Source of the DNA: Methanolinea sp. SDB
Lineage (GTDB): Archaea > Halobacteriota > Methanomicrobia > Methanomicrobiales > Methanospirillaceae
Assembly (NCBI GenBank): GCA_001412335.1
Contig: LKUF01000160.1
Location: forward strand, 1-11,870
DNA length: 11,870 bases
Direction of reading: 5' to 3'
Below, one piece after another: positions 1 through 5,743 of the stretch. The notes under the pieces were generated by a model. The model had not been told where the DNA came from. It searched no databases and saw only the letters and a list, made by a program, of their open reading frames with translations. Numbering within the stretch: the stretch's first letter is position 1; every line of letters begins with the position of its first letter. A program made the translations under genes and the position numbers.

Positions 1-284
1 CCGAAATGTTCGCAGAGGTCATGAAAGATATTCGCACCCGTAGACACCAGCACATCGATGTAACGGTTTTCAACAAGAGAGATCAGGCATTCCTTCATGC
101 CTGCGGGGATCATCGCACCGGAAAGACCAAGAAATATGGTGCATTTGTCATCCTGGATCATCCGGGACCAGATATCAACAGACTCTCCCAGTCTCCTTCC
201 CTGAAAGCCTGTTTTGCTCATACCTTCGAGCAGTTCTCCCACATTGGGGGTAGGTTTAACGGGAATAGTCGGTCTCATTGCCAT
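1..284 (-). CDS. dys: Deoxyhypusine synthase, N-terminal part (runs off the window)
   Basis: Deoxyhypusine synthase transfers the aminobutyl group of spermidine, using NAD, to a lysine of translation factor aIF5A. The 94 complete codons visible read from ATG at 284 (MAMRPTIPVKPTPNVGELL...) and contain GLSGAMIPAGM at about residues 57-67 and VSTGAN at about 80-85, both typical of the family's NAD-binding N-terminal half. The remaining two thirds, including the catalytic lysine, lie outside the window. A second ATG two codons inside (278) is an alternative start. An AAGGA lies 19 bases upstream of the ATG, too far for a normal ribosome site, so the start is not firmly fixed. The gene follows the CBS operon in the same direction after 273 bp and a T-tract, so it is probably transcribed separately. 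A paralogue of uncertain substrate is possible, because some archaea carry more than one copy. Confidence 0.88.
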   Translation of the reverse strand, partial: MAMRPTIPVKPTPNVGELLEGMSKTGFQGRRLGESVDIWSRMIQDDKCTIFLGLSGAMIPAGMKECLISLVENRYIDVLVSTGANIFHDLCEHF

Positions 285-385
285 TTCGGGTATGAGATTA
301 TTCCTTGTGGGACATAAAGTACTGCCACAGCACCCATCCGGGAAAATCCTTTCATTTTGGAATCAACAGGTAAGAATGAAATTGT

Positions 386-409
386 CAGGGCTTTTATCCA
401 CCAGCCCTG
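386..409. repeat. 7-bp inverted repeat in the intergenic region before dys
   Basis: CAGGGCT at 386-392 and AGCCCTG at 403-409 form perfect 7-bp arms around a 10-base spacer. On the minus strand the spacer reads GGTGGATAAA, so the repeat frames a weak TATA-like element (GATAAAAG) that could serve dys with a leader of about 85 bases. It could be an operator or an RNA hairpin. Nothing else stands out in 285-542 apart from a second AT-rich element, ATTTAAAT, near 459-466. I found no convincing ORF or RNA gene there. Confidence 0.35.
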
Positions 410-542
410 TATTGAACTCAGGATACAGCGTTTCTACGCCTTCTAGACAAATTGTTGATTTAAATGGCTATCCTGCTTTCTTGACAATGTGCGCATCTGT
501 CATTTCCTGATGAATGGAGTTCACACGGAGACTACGGATTGG

Positions 543-549
543 AAAAAAA
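543..549 (-). terminator. T-tract terminator of the CBS operon
   Basis: Seven consecutive T residues on the minus strand begin 9 bases after the stop codon of the last CBS gene. Archaeal RNA polymerase commonly terminates at such T-tracts without a hairpin, and no strong stem precedes this one. It fits the end of the CBS transcription unit and the separate expression of dys. Confidence 0.55.
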
Positions 550-557
550 TGTTTTCT

Positions 558-1334
558 TTAGAGTGCCTTTAACAGGGATTCCCTGGTGATCAGGCCCAGG
601 AGTTTTCCCCCGTTGACAACCGGTATGGAGCCAATCTTCTTCTCGAGCATGACATCCACAACATCGTCTAAGCCAACATCTCCTGCAACCGTTAGAGCAG
701 GAGAAGACATGATGTCCTTTACCAGGAGATTTCGTACGCGGTGATCCTGATGTTTGTCCTCAACCAGTTCACGGAACTTTCTCATCGCCACTGCAACATC
801 TGTCTCGGTCACGATCCCCGTAATCTTCTGGTTCTGTGTTACGACAAACCGCTTGATGTCATCGTCAAGCATCCTCCGTCTCAGGTGAACAACGCGTTCA
901 TCTTCCTCGATCGTATATGCTCTCTCCATTACTTCTGAAAGCCCCGCATCGGGGCGGCAGATCTTTAAGAGATCCCCGGCTGAAACCTGCCCGATTAGCC
1001 GGTGATCCTCGTCATATACGACAACGAGTTTGTAAACCTGGAGCAATGGAATGATTACGTCGATATCCTGGTCAGGGTATACCGTGGTGAACTCGCCCTC
1101 CACGACATTGGCGACGTGAATAGAATTCGGTGATATATCAGAATTCCTCTTTGTGCCCAATTTTTCAGCGACACTCTGGCGGGAGACCGTGCCTACGACC
1201 GTGCTGTTATTCAGGACGATGAGCGGATCGATTCCTTGCTCGAGCATTTTATCCAGGGCTTCTGTGACCAGAGCGGACTTCGCAATGGTAACCGGCTTTT
1301 TCATGACGTCCTTTACAAATACATCCTCACTCAT
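558..1334 (-). CDS. Four-CBS-domain protein (last gene of the CBS operon)
   Basis: A 258-residue protein made entirely of four CBS domains, at about residues 8-60, 73-127, 133-186 and 204-258, which should fold as two Bateman modules. CBS pairs bind adenine nucleotides, S-adenosylmethionine or related ligands and act as regulatory sensors; the ligand and partner here are unknown. The ribose/phosphate motif G-h-h-[ST]-x-x-D is kept in CBS2 (GQVSAGD) and CBS3 (GIVTETD), while CBS1 and CBS4 end in Ser instead of Asp. There is no signal peptide, membrane segment or catalytic domain. The ATG overlaps the stop of the preceding gene (ATGA), and AAGGA lies 10 bases upstream, so translation is probably coupled. 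An AMPK-gamma-like role, as proposed for Methanocaldococcus MJ1225, is possible but unproven. Confidence 0.9.
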   Translation of the reverse strand: MSEDVFVKDVMKKPVTIAKSALVTEALDKMLEQGIDPLIVLNNSTVVGTVSRQSVAEKLGTKRNSDISPNSIHVANVVEGEFTTVYPDQDIDVIIPLLQVYKLVVVYDEDHRLIGQVSAGDLLKICRPDAGLSEVMERAYTIEEDERVVHLRRRMLDDDIKRFVVTQNQKITGIVTETDVAVAMRKFRELVEDKHQDHRVRNLLVKDIMSSPALTVAGDVGLDDVVDVMLEKKIGSIPVVNGGKLLGLITRESLLKAL

Positions 1335-2170
1335 TGGGCCACATCCTTTATGATATCGTCTCTCTTCATGATACCCTTGATTTCCTTGCCTTCTGTGACG
1401 ACAAGACAGTTGATATTCTGGCTTTGCATCAGCTGGACTGCCTGCGAGAGCGGCGTCTCGGGAGGAACCGTTATCACCGGTCCCGACATCAGATCCTCTG
1501 CAACCGCAGATACCTCAAATACGTACCTGAAAGACTTTCTGCCTGCAGATTCCTCTTTTCTCGAAATCGTGACATCCTTTGCCGGCAGCCGGGCTTTCTC
1601 GTCGATATAAAGGTAGAATGCCAGGTTACTCTCGGTGATGATTCCGGCCAGCGTGCCATTATTATCTATCACCACTACCTTATCATTCCTCTCCCTCATG
1701 ATGTCGATGACGTGATCAAGGGAATGATACCGGTTGATCGTGATTGCATCCTCCATTATATCGCCGACTTTCGTTGAAAGCCCGTTCACATGCGACGAAC
1801 TGAGGAGATCCGATTTGGTGACAATCCCAACAAGCATTCCATCCTCGATGACTGGCAATCCACTGATGTCGTACTCGATCATGGTTGCGGCAACCTCACG
1901 TATCTGGGTGCTTGGGCCGATCGAGACCGGATCAGGAGTCATCAGTACCTGAACGGGTATGTGATCGATCGGTCTTCTCCGCCACAAGGGCTCGCTCTGG
2001 CGGAGTTTATACCCGATGTCCTTCTTCGTGATGATCCCGACAAGCCTCTCCTCTTCAAGTACAGGAAGCCTCGAGATCTTGTGCTTGAGCATGAGGTTTC
2101 GTGCATGGGAAACAGTCTCCCCCGGTGCGACAACAAAAACGGGTGAGCTCATAACATCAGAAGCTTTCAT
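1331..2170 (-). CDS. Four-CBS-domain protein with a long inter-module linker
   Basis: A 279-residue protein with four CBS domains at about 2-57, 73-125, 134-187 and 223-278. A charged linker of about 35 residues separates CBS3 from CBS4, longer than in the other proteins of this operon. Ligand motifs are intact in CBS1 (GIITKKD) and CBS2 (GIVTKSD), altered to Asn in CBS3 (GIITESN), and lack Ser/Thr in CBS4 (GIMKRDD). I chose ATG at 2170 (MKASDVMSS...) because GGAG lies about 10 bases upstream. A GTG at 2179 overlaps the previous stop as GTGA, but the GGAG then sits only one base away. The 3' end overlaps the next gene by ATGA. A soluble regulatory subunit is the likely role; ligand and target are unknown. 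Confidence 0.88.
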   Translation of the reverse strand: MKASDVMSSPVFVVAPGETVSHARNLMLKHKISRLPVLEEERLVGIITKKDIGYKLRQSEPLWRRRPIDHIPVQVLMTPDPVSIGPSTQIREVAATMIEYDISGLPVIEDGMLVGIVTKSDLLSSSHVNGLSTKVGDIMEDAITINRYHSLDHVIDIMRERNDKVVVIDNNGTLAGIITESNLAFYLYIDEKARLPAKDVTISRKEESAGRKSFRYVFEVSAVAEDLMSGPVITVPPETPLSQAVQLMQSQNINCLVVTEGKEIKGIMKRDDIIKDVAQ

Positions 2171-2175
2171 CCCAA

Positions 2176-3117
2176 TCACTCTCCCGAGAGGACCCTGACA
2201 AGGTCAAATTCGGTCACAAGCCCGATCAGGCGGTCACTTTCAATGACGGGAAGCGCTCCGACTCCCCTGTCCAGAAGCATTCGTGCGGCATCGTGAATGC
2301 TCTTTTCAGGGGATATCGTGAAGAGCTTGCCGGATACCAGGTTCCGCACCGGCAGCCCCATCACCTCGGCAACATCCCCGGTAACCAGCTGATCAAATAC
2401 CTTTCCTGTCCCGAGATATTTCATGATGTCAGTTGCCGTGACGATCCCAAACAATACACCATCGCTCACCACGGGCAGTCGCCGGAAGCGGTGGGTAGTC
2501 ATGTCTTTCGTAACCTTCCCAATCGGGCAGTCCGGTTCGGTCACTCGAAGTGAACGCGTCATTACATCCTCTACGGTGCCTTCAACCCTCTCGTTGGCAA
2601 GGATCTTCATTACATCACGTTCCGTCACCATGCCCATGAGGACATCATGATCATCAATGATCGGAATTCCACCGATCATCTTCCCCGTGATTATGGCAAT
2701 TGCATCTGCAATCGATGCCGAATCATGGAGAGTGGTGATCTTCTGGGTCATGATCGTCCGGACACTCTCATTGATGGCAGCAAGAAGATTTCCGCCATGC
2801 TTGACCTGGACCAGGTTGAACTTATCCCCTCCTCCCATGAAATTGATGATATCCCCGGATGTGATGATTCCGCGTATCTTTCTGCTTCCCGGATCGACCA
2901 CAGGTAGTCTCCGGAATCCGCAATTCGTCATAGTCTCTACTGCACCCTGGATTGTTGCGGACGGAGGTACCGATACAACATCGCGGGTAGCGATGGCCAT
3001 TATTTCTCCTTCCTGTTCAACTCTCCGCGATTTAAATTCCACAGGGCCCCGGTCGAGTTTTCCGGGCATTTTCAGAAGTTTGTCCCCCTGTTTGTAATTC
3101 CGTTCAGTATGGTGCAT
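2176..3117 (-). CDS. Four-CBS-domain protein with an N-terminal extension
   Basis: A 313-residue protein. A basic N-terminal stretch of about 37 residues (including DRGPVEFKSRR) precedes four CBS domains at about 38-95, 117-173, 180-236 and 255-312. All four keep the G-h-h-T-x-x-D motif (GIITSGD, GMVTERD, GIVTATD, GLVTEFD), so this is the member most likely to bind nucleotide at every site. The first ATG is supported by AAGGA 8 bases upstream; an ATG 16 codons later has a poorer site. A 90-bp gap with a TATA-like element precedes it, so it may have its own promoter. As for its neighbours, the regulated partner cannot be told from the sequence. Confidence 0.9.
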   Translation of the reverse strand: MHHTERNYKQGDKLLKMPGKLDRGPVEFKSRRVEQEGEIMAIATRDVVSVPPSATIQGAVETMTNCGFRRLPVVDPGSRKIRGIITSGDIINFMGGGDKFNLVQVKHGGNLLAAINESVRTIMTQKITTLHDSASIADAIAIITGKMIGGIPIIDDHDVLMGMVTERDVMKILANERVEGTVEDVMTRSLRVTEPDCPIGKVTKDMTTHRFRRLPVVSDGVLFGIVTATDIMKYLGTGKVFDQLVTGDVAEVMGLPVRNLVSGKLFTISPEKSIHDAARMLLDRGVGALPVIESDRLIGLVTEFDLVRVLSGE

Positions 3118-3163
3118 ATTATCAATCCTTGGAATGTAATCTCATTTTTCATCGATAGCGGAC

Positions 3164-3171
3164 ATATTTTT
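3164..3171 (-). promoter_or_regulatory. Possible internal promoter of the CBS operon
   Basis: AAAAATAT on the minus strand is centred about 26 bases ahead of a start site near 3141. That would give a leader of about 24 bases carrying the AAGGA ribosome site of the CBS gene beginning at 3117. It lies in the only sizeable gap of the CBS cluster, so the cluster may be two transcription units or one with an internal boost. Confidence 0.4.
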
Positions 3172-3178
3172 CACGATA

Positions 3179-3211
3179 CCTGTACAGGACACACGCCCTG
3201 ATCAAGATCAG
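3179..3211. repeat. Two adjacent palindromes at the end of the second CBS gene
   Basis: CCTGTACAGG (3179-3188) is a perfect 10-bp palindrome. CTGATC-AA-GATCAG (3198-3211) has 6-bp arms and overlaps the stop codon of the CBS gene ending at 3208. Both lie just upstream of the TATA-like element at 3164-3171 in the direction of transcription. They could be operator sites for the downstream three genes or small RNA stems that limit read-through. Confidence 0.4.
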
Positions 3212-3957
3212 TGCATTGCATCCAGAACATCGTGCCGGTCAATGATGCCGACGACACGGTCACCTTCGACAACCGGCAGCCTGCTCACGTCATGACGTAC
3301 CAGGAGGTCTGCTGCAAACTGGATATCTTCGTCAGGCGAGACGGTAAGTGCAGGGGTCGTCATGATATTTTCCACAGGAGTGGGGGATGTCCCGTCCACA
3401 GACTTTCGCCACCGGCCGTCCTTCAGGAGATCTCTCCTTGATACAATCCCTACGATCTTTTTCTTTTTCACTACAGGAAAAGCATAGAACCCGCTATCAA
3501 TAATAAGAGTATGTATTCTTGATACGGGTTCGTCAGACATGCAGGTAACCACTTTATCTGACATGAATTCATCGACCCGCCCCCTGACCTTCCGACGGGT
3601 TATCAACACCGGGAAGACCTCCGAGAGGAGGACCCCGCCGACAATAATACCCTGGTCGTCGACGACCGGGATACTGCTGGTCATGTTCTGCCTGATACAG
3701 GCGACAACGACGTCAAGCGAATCTGTATCCCTCACCGGTCGTAGCGACCTGGTAAAGCCTTCTATGGTCACGTTGGATTTTGTTGCAGTGACTGCAAGAG
3801 CATCGGACATATCTATGTATCCCATGAGCTTTCCCTCTCCGTCATGGACATAGATCTCGCGGAAGACTTCTTCCCTGAGTATCTGGCGGGCCCGGGTTAT
3901 CATTTCGTCATATTTGAGAATAGGGGCCTCGACAAGGAAATCTGATGCATTTTTCAT
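3208..3957 (-). CDS. Divergent four-CBS-domain protein
   Basis: A 249-residue protein of four CBS domains at about 5-57, 65-120, 125-180 and 195-249, with almost no linker sequence. It is the most degenerate member of the cluster: only CBS3 (GIVSRRD) keeps the ligand motif. CBS1 (GYIDMSD), CBS2 (GGVLLSE) and CBS4 (GIIDRHD) have lost the Ser/Thr, and CBS2 has also lost the Asp. A scaffold or heterodimer role within a CBS complex would fit; this is inference. The ATG overlaps the stop of the preceding gene by ATGA, and a strong GGAGG lies 10 bases upstream. Its first residues, MKNASD, resemble MKNTSD of the preceding gene, hinting at a shared origin. Confidence 0.88.
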   Translation of the reverse strand: MKNASDFLVEAPILKYDEMITRARQILREEVFREIYVHDGEGKLMGYIDMSDALAVTATKSNVTIEGFTRSLRPVRDTDSLDVVVACIRQNMTSSIPVVDDQGIIVGGVLLSEVFPVLITRRKVRGRVDEFMSDKVVTCMSDEPVSRIHTLIIDSGFYAFPVVKKKKIVGIVSRRDLLKDGRWRKSVDGTSPTPVENIMTTPALTVSPDEDIQFAADLLVRHDVSRLPVVEGDRVVGIIDRHDVLDAMH

Positions 3958-4520
3958 TGAAGAAATTCCTCCTCACGGCACGAGGGACAGAGCATTGTGT
4001 TGTCAAGCCGGCGAAGGTCGTCTGACATCTGCCCGCAGCGGCTGCATAATCCGACTTCAACCTCATCTATCCGGTTAATCTCGATCAGGTCGTCCATGAG
4101 GTCATTTAACTCCGTCGAGACCGTGAGGATATCGCGAACCGTTACAATCCCGATTACCTCTTTTGCATCATTTACTATTGGAAGCCGCCTCACATGGTTC
4201 CTGATCATCATGTGAGCCGCATCACGGACCATCTTGTCTGCTCCGATGGTGATAAGCGGTGTGCTCATGACCTCGTTTACGTGAACGGATCCCGGCTTCC
4301 TGTCCTTTGCCACTACCTTGCAATTGATATCCTCCTCTGTGATTATGCCTATCGGAAGGTTATCATGCAAAACGATGCAGCTACCAACCTCGTCCCGGCA
4401 CATGGCCATGGCCGCACGGGCCACCGTGGCATCAAAATTAATCGTTGTCGGGTTGCTCCGCATTACCTCCCGTAGAGGTACCTGGGTTTCAAAATGGATC
4501 GAATCGGATGTATTCTTCAT
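3954..4520 (-). CDS. CBS-pair protein with C-terminal zinc ribbon (first gene of the CBS operon)
   Basis: A 188-residue protein with two CBS domains at about 14-70 and 79-135, both with intact ligand motifs (GIITEED, GIVTVRD). A zinc ribbon follows with Cys159-x2-Cys162 and Cys178-x2-Cys181. CBS pairs fused to a rubredoxin-like or zinc-ribbon domain are known in archaea; Thermoplasma Ta0289 is a studied example that can hold zinc or iron. The ribbon could bind nucleic acid, protein or a redox-active metal. GGTGA lies 3 bases before the ATG, a short but acceptable spacing. It is the promoter-proximal gene, is coupled by ATGA to the next, and is the only CBS member with a non-CBS domain, so it is a candidate output subunit. 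Confidence 0.9.
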   Translation of the reverse strand: MKNTSDSIHFETQVPLREVMRSNPTTINFDATVARAAMAMCRDEVGSCIVLHDNLPIGIITEEDINCKVVAKDRKPGSVHVNEVMSTPLITIGADKMVRDAAHMMIRNHVRRLPIVNDAKEVIGIVTVRDILTVSTELNDLMDDLIEINRIDEVEVGLCSRCGQMSDDLRRLDNTMLCPSCREEEFLQ

Positions 4521-4555
4521 AAATCACCCCCATCTTCTTGTGTTTTCAGATATGA

Positions 4556-4578
4556 TAACTGCAGTTACCATTACTGCA
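4556..4578. promoter_or_regulatory. Candidate operator of the CBS operon
   Basis: TAACTGCAGTTA (4556-4567) is a perfect 12-bp palindrome. It overlaps a second dyad, TGCAGT-N7-ACTGCA (4560-4578), so three TGCAGT/ACTGCA half-sites are packed into 23 bp. This lies between the TATA-like elements (4583-4611) and the first CBS start codon, at or just after the expected transcription start, where a repressor would block initiation. The regulator is not known. Confidence 0.45.
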
Positions 4579-4582
4579 AGCC

Positions 4583-4611
4583 ATCAATATAAAATAATTG
4601 ATCTATATAAT
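4583..4611 (-). promoter_or_regulatory. Promoter region of the CBS operon (TATA-like elements)
   Basis: On the minus strand two AT-rich elements can act as TATA boxes: ATTATATAG around 4604-4612 and ATTTTATATTG around 4585-4596. The second sits inside an inverted repeat, ATCAAT (4583-4588) and ATTGAT (4597-4602). Predicted starts fall near 4581 or 4563, giving leaders of roughly 40-60 bases. The element at 4604-4611 is nearly symmetric and could also serve the plus-strand arv operon. Confidence 0.5.
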
Positions 4612-4663
4612 ACCTCGGTCACACAATCCCACCCGTGATAATGAGAATAAATCTAATAATGCA

Positions 4664-4704
4664 GGTATCATATAGGATACCATGGATAAACCGGAAAATT
4701 CCGG
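4664..4704 (+). promoter_or_regulatory. Inverted repeats in the arvA promoter or leader
   Basis: GGTATC (4664-4669) and GATACC (4676-4681) frame ATATAG, a possible TATA element. CCGGAA-AA-TTCCGG (4691-4704) follows at the start site that this TATA would predict, near 4698. The arrangement looks like a promoter bracketed by operators. If transcription instead starts near 4634 from the upstream TATATAAT, the same repeats would lie in a leader of about 90 bases and could form RNA stems. Confidence 0.4.
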
Positions 4705-4729
4705 GAATGCGCTCCGAGGTGCAAAATGA
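4682..4729 (+). CDS. Candidate 15-residue leader ORF overlapping arvA
   Basis: An ORF reading MDKPENSGNALRGAK ends in a TGA that overlaps the arvA ATG as ATGA. AGGA lies 4 bases before its own ATG. The overlap is the same kind of coupling seen between the CBS genes, so it may regulate arvA translation, but short ORFs arise by chance and I have no homologue. It can be translated only if transcription starts upstream of 4682, for example from the TATA-like element at 4604-4611. Confidence 0.25.
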   Translation: MDKPENSGNALRGAK

Positions 4730-5367
4730 GTATCTTTATCCAGACGCGTAACCGGGTTTCAAAATTTTTACAGGCGTTTTTCAGGAAAAAACGTACAAGA
4801 ATTGGCATATATGGCCCTCCCAATGCCGGAAAGACCACGCTGGCAAACCGAATCGCCAGGGACTGGACCGGAGAGGAGATGGGCCAGGTGAGTGAGATAC
4901 CGCACGAGACGCGGCGGGCTTCGCGAAAAAGTGATATCACGATAAGCGGTTCGAACGGCAGCTCGATCACCATTGATATCGTGGACACCCCGGGTGTGAC
5001 CACGAAGATAGACTACATGGAATTCCTTGAATACGGAGTGACAAGGGATGAAGCTGTAATACGGGCCAGGGAGGCTACGGAAGGTGTGGCGGAAGCCATG
5101 CACTGGCTGCGGGAAGATATAGACGGGGTGATATACATGCTCGATAGCACGGAGGACCCGTTCATGCAGGTAAACATCATGATGATAGGGATCATCGAGA
5201 GCAGGAATCTGCCGGTGATCATTGCCGCAAACAAGATTGACCTGCCCGCAGCCTCTCCCCAGCGGATACGCAGTGCATTCCCCCAGCATCCGGTTATTCC
5301 AATCTCCTGCCTTGAAGGAAAGAACGTTGAAGATCTCTATGAAAAAATGGTGAATCATTTCAGGTGA
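4726..5367 (+). CDS. arvA: Era-like small GTPase, ArvA-type (archaeal vesicle formation)
   Basis: A 213-residue cytosolic GTPase. The P-loop GPPNAGKT is at residues 30-37, DTPG (G3) at 87-90 and NKID (G4) at 169-172, with an SCLEG segment near 194-198 as G5. A basic amphipathic N-terminus (about 1-25) precedes the G domain and could touch membrane or a partner. Gene order GTPase, DUF2073, zinc ribbon matches the arvABC (oapABC) set of haloarchaea, where the GTPase drives extracellular vesicle formation; the same role here is inferred from that context. GAGGTG lies 4 bases before the ATG. The stop sits within the AGGTGA that serves as the ribosome site of arvB. Generic annotation would be GTP-binding protein, but Era itself would carry a KH domain, absent here. 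Confidence 0.88.
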   Translation: MSIFIQTRNRVSKFLQAFFRKKRTRIGIYGPPNAGKTTLANRIARDWTGEEMGQVSEIPHETRRASRKSDITISGSNGSSITIDIVDTPGVTTKIDYMEFLEYGVTRDEAVIRAREATEGVAEAMHWLREDIDGVIYMLDSTEDPFMQVNIMMIGIIESRNLPVIIAANKIDLPAASPQRIRSAFPQHPVIPISCLEGKNVEDLYEKMVNHFR

Positions 5368-5373
5368 TACCGG

Positions 5374-5739
5374 ATGATGGAGGGAATTCAGATAGATCTC
5401 ATATCCGAGGAGAGGCTGGCCACCATGACTTCGATGGAGAAGATACGAATGATTCTTGATGATGTGCGAAAAGGCACGATAGTCATCCTTGAAAAGGGCC
5501 TTGCACCAGAGGAGCAGAGCACGTTAATCGAGATGACCATGCGGGAGATACTGCCCGACGGCTTCAATGGAATCGAGATCGAGACATATCCATCCCGGGC
5601 AGACAGCCCTGGATTCTTGAAACGACTGCTTGGAAAGGGTGCGTCGGAGAGCCGGCTTACGGTAATAGGGCCGGCTAACCAGCTCCGCATGATCAAAAAG
5701 GACAAGGATGTCATAAGCGCCTGGATCTCCACGAGGTGA
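5374..5739 (+). CDS. arvB: DUF2073 protein, ArvB-type
   Basis: A 121-residue protein of the DUF2073 family, found next to the Era-like GTPase in many euryarchaea. It has no signal peptide or membrane helix. Its middle holds predicted alternating strand and helix (KGTIVILEKGLAPEEQSTLI), followed by a basic segment (FLKRLLGKG at about 82-90) and a conserved-looking SRLTVIGPANQLRMIKKD at about 93-110. In haloarchaea the family member is a partner of the vesicle GTPase; its biochemical role is not settled. AGGTGA at 5362-5367, which contains the arvA stop, lies 6 bases before the ATG, so the two genes are coupled. A second ATG follows directly and cannot be excluded as the start. Confidence 0.83.
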   Translation: MMEGIQIDLISEERLATMTSMEKIRMILDDVRKGTIVILEKGLAPEEQSTLIEMTMREILPDGFNGIEIETYPSRADSPGFLKRLLGKGASESRLTVIGPANQLRMIKKDKDVISAWISTR

Positions 5740-5743
5740 GACC

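Noticed and set aside
214..510. Plus-strand ORF of 98 codons across the dys start and intergenic region
   Set aside because: Half is antisense to dys, the rest has no recognisable similarity or ribosome site.
1236..1777. Plus-strand ORFs of 124 and 147 codons
   Set aside because: They are antisense to the clear CBS genes, have no recognisable domain and lack ribosome sites; they are shadow frames.
558..4520. CBS genes as fragments of IMP dehydrogenase, a CLC channel or a transporter
   Set aside because: No barrel, membrane or ATPase domain occurs in any of the five proteins, and each is intact with its own start and stop.
4768..5358. Minus-strand ORF of 196 codons opposite arvA
   Set aside because: The plus strand carries all GTPase motifs in frame; the reverse frame has no domain and a His/Pro-rich composition typical of a shadow.
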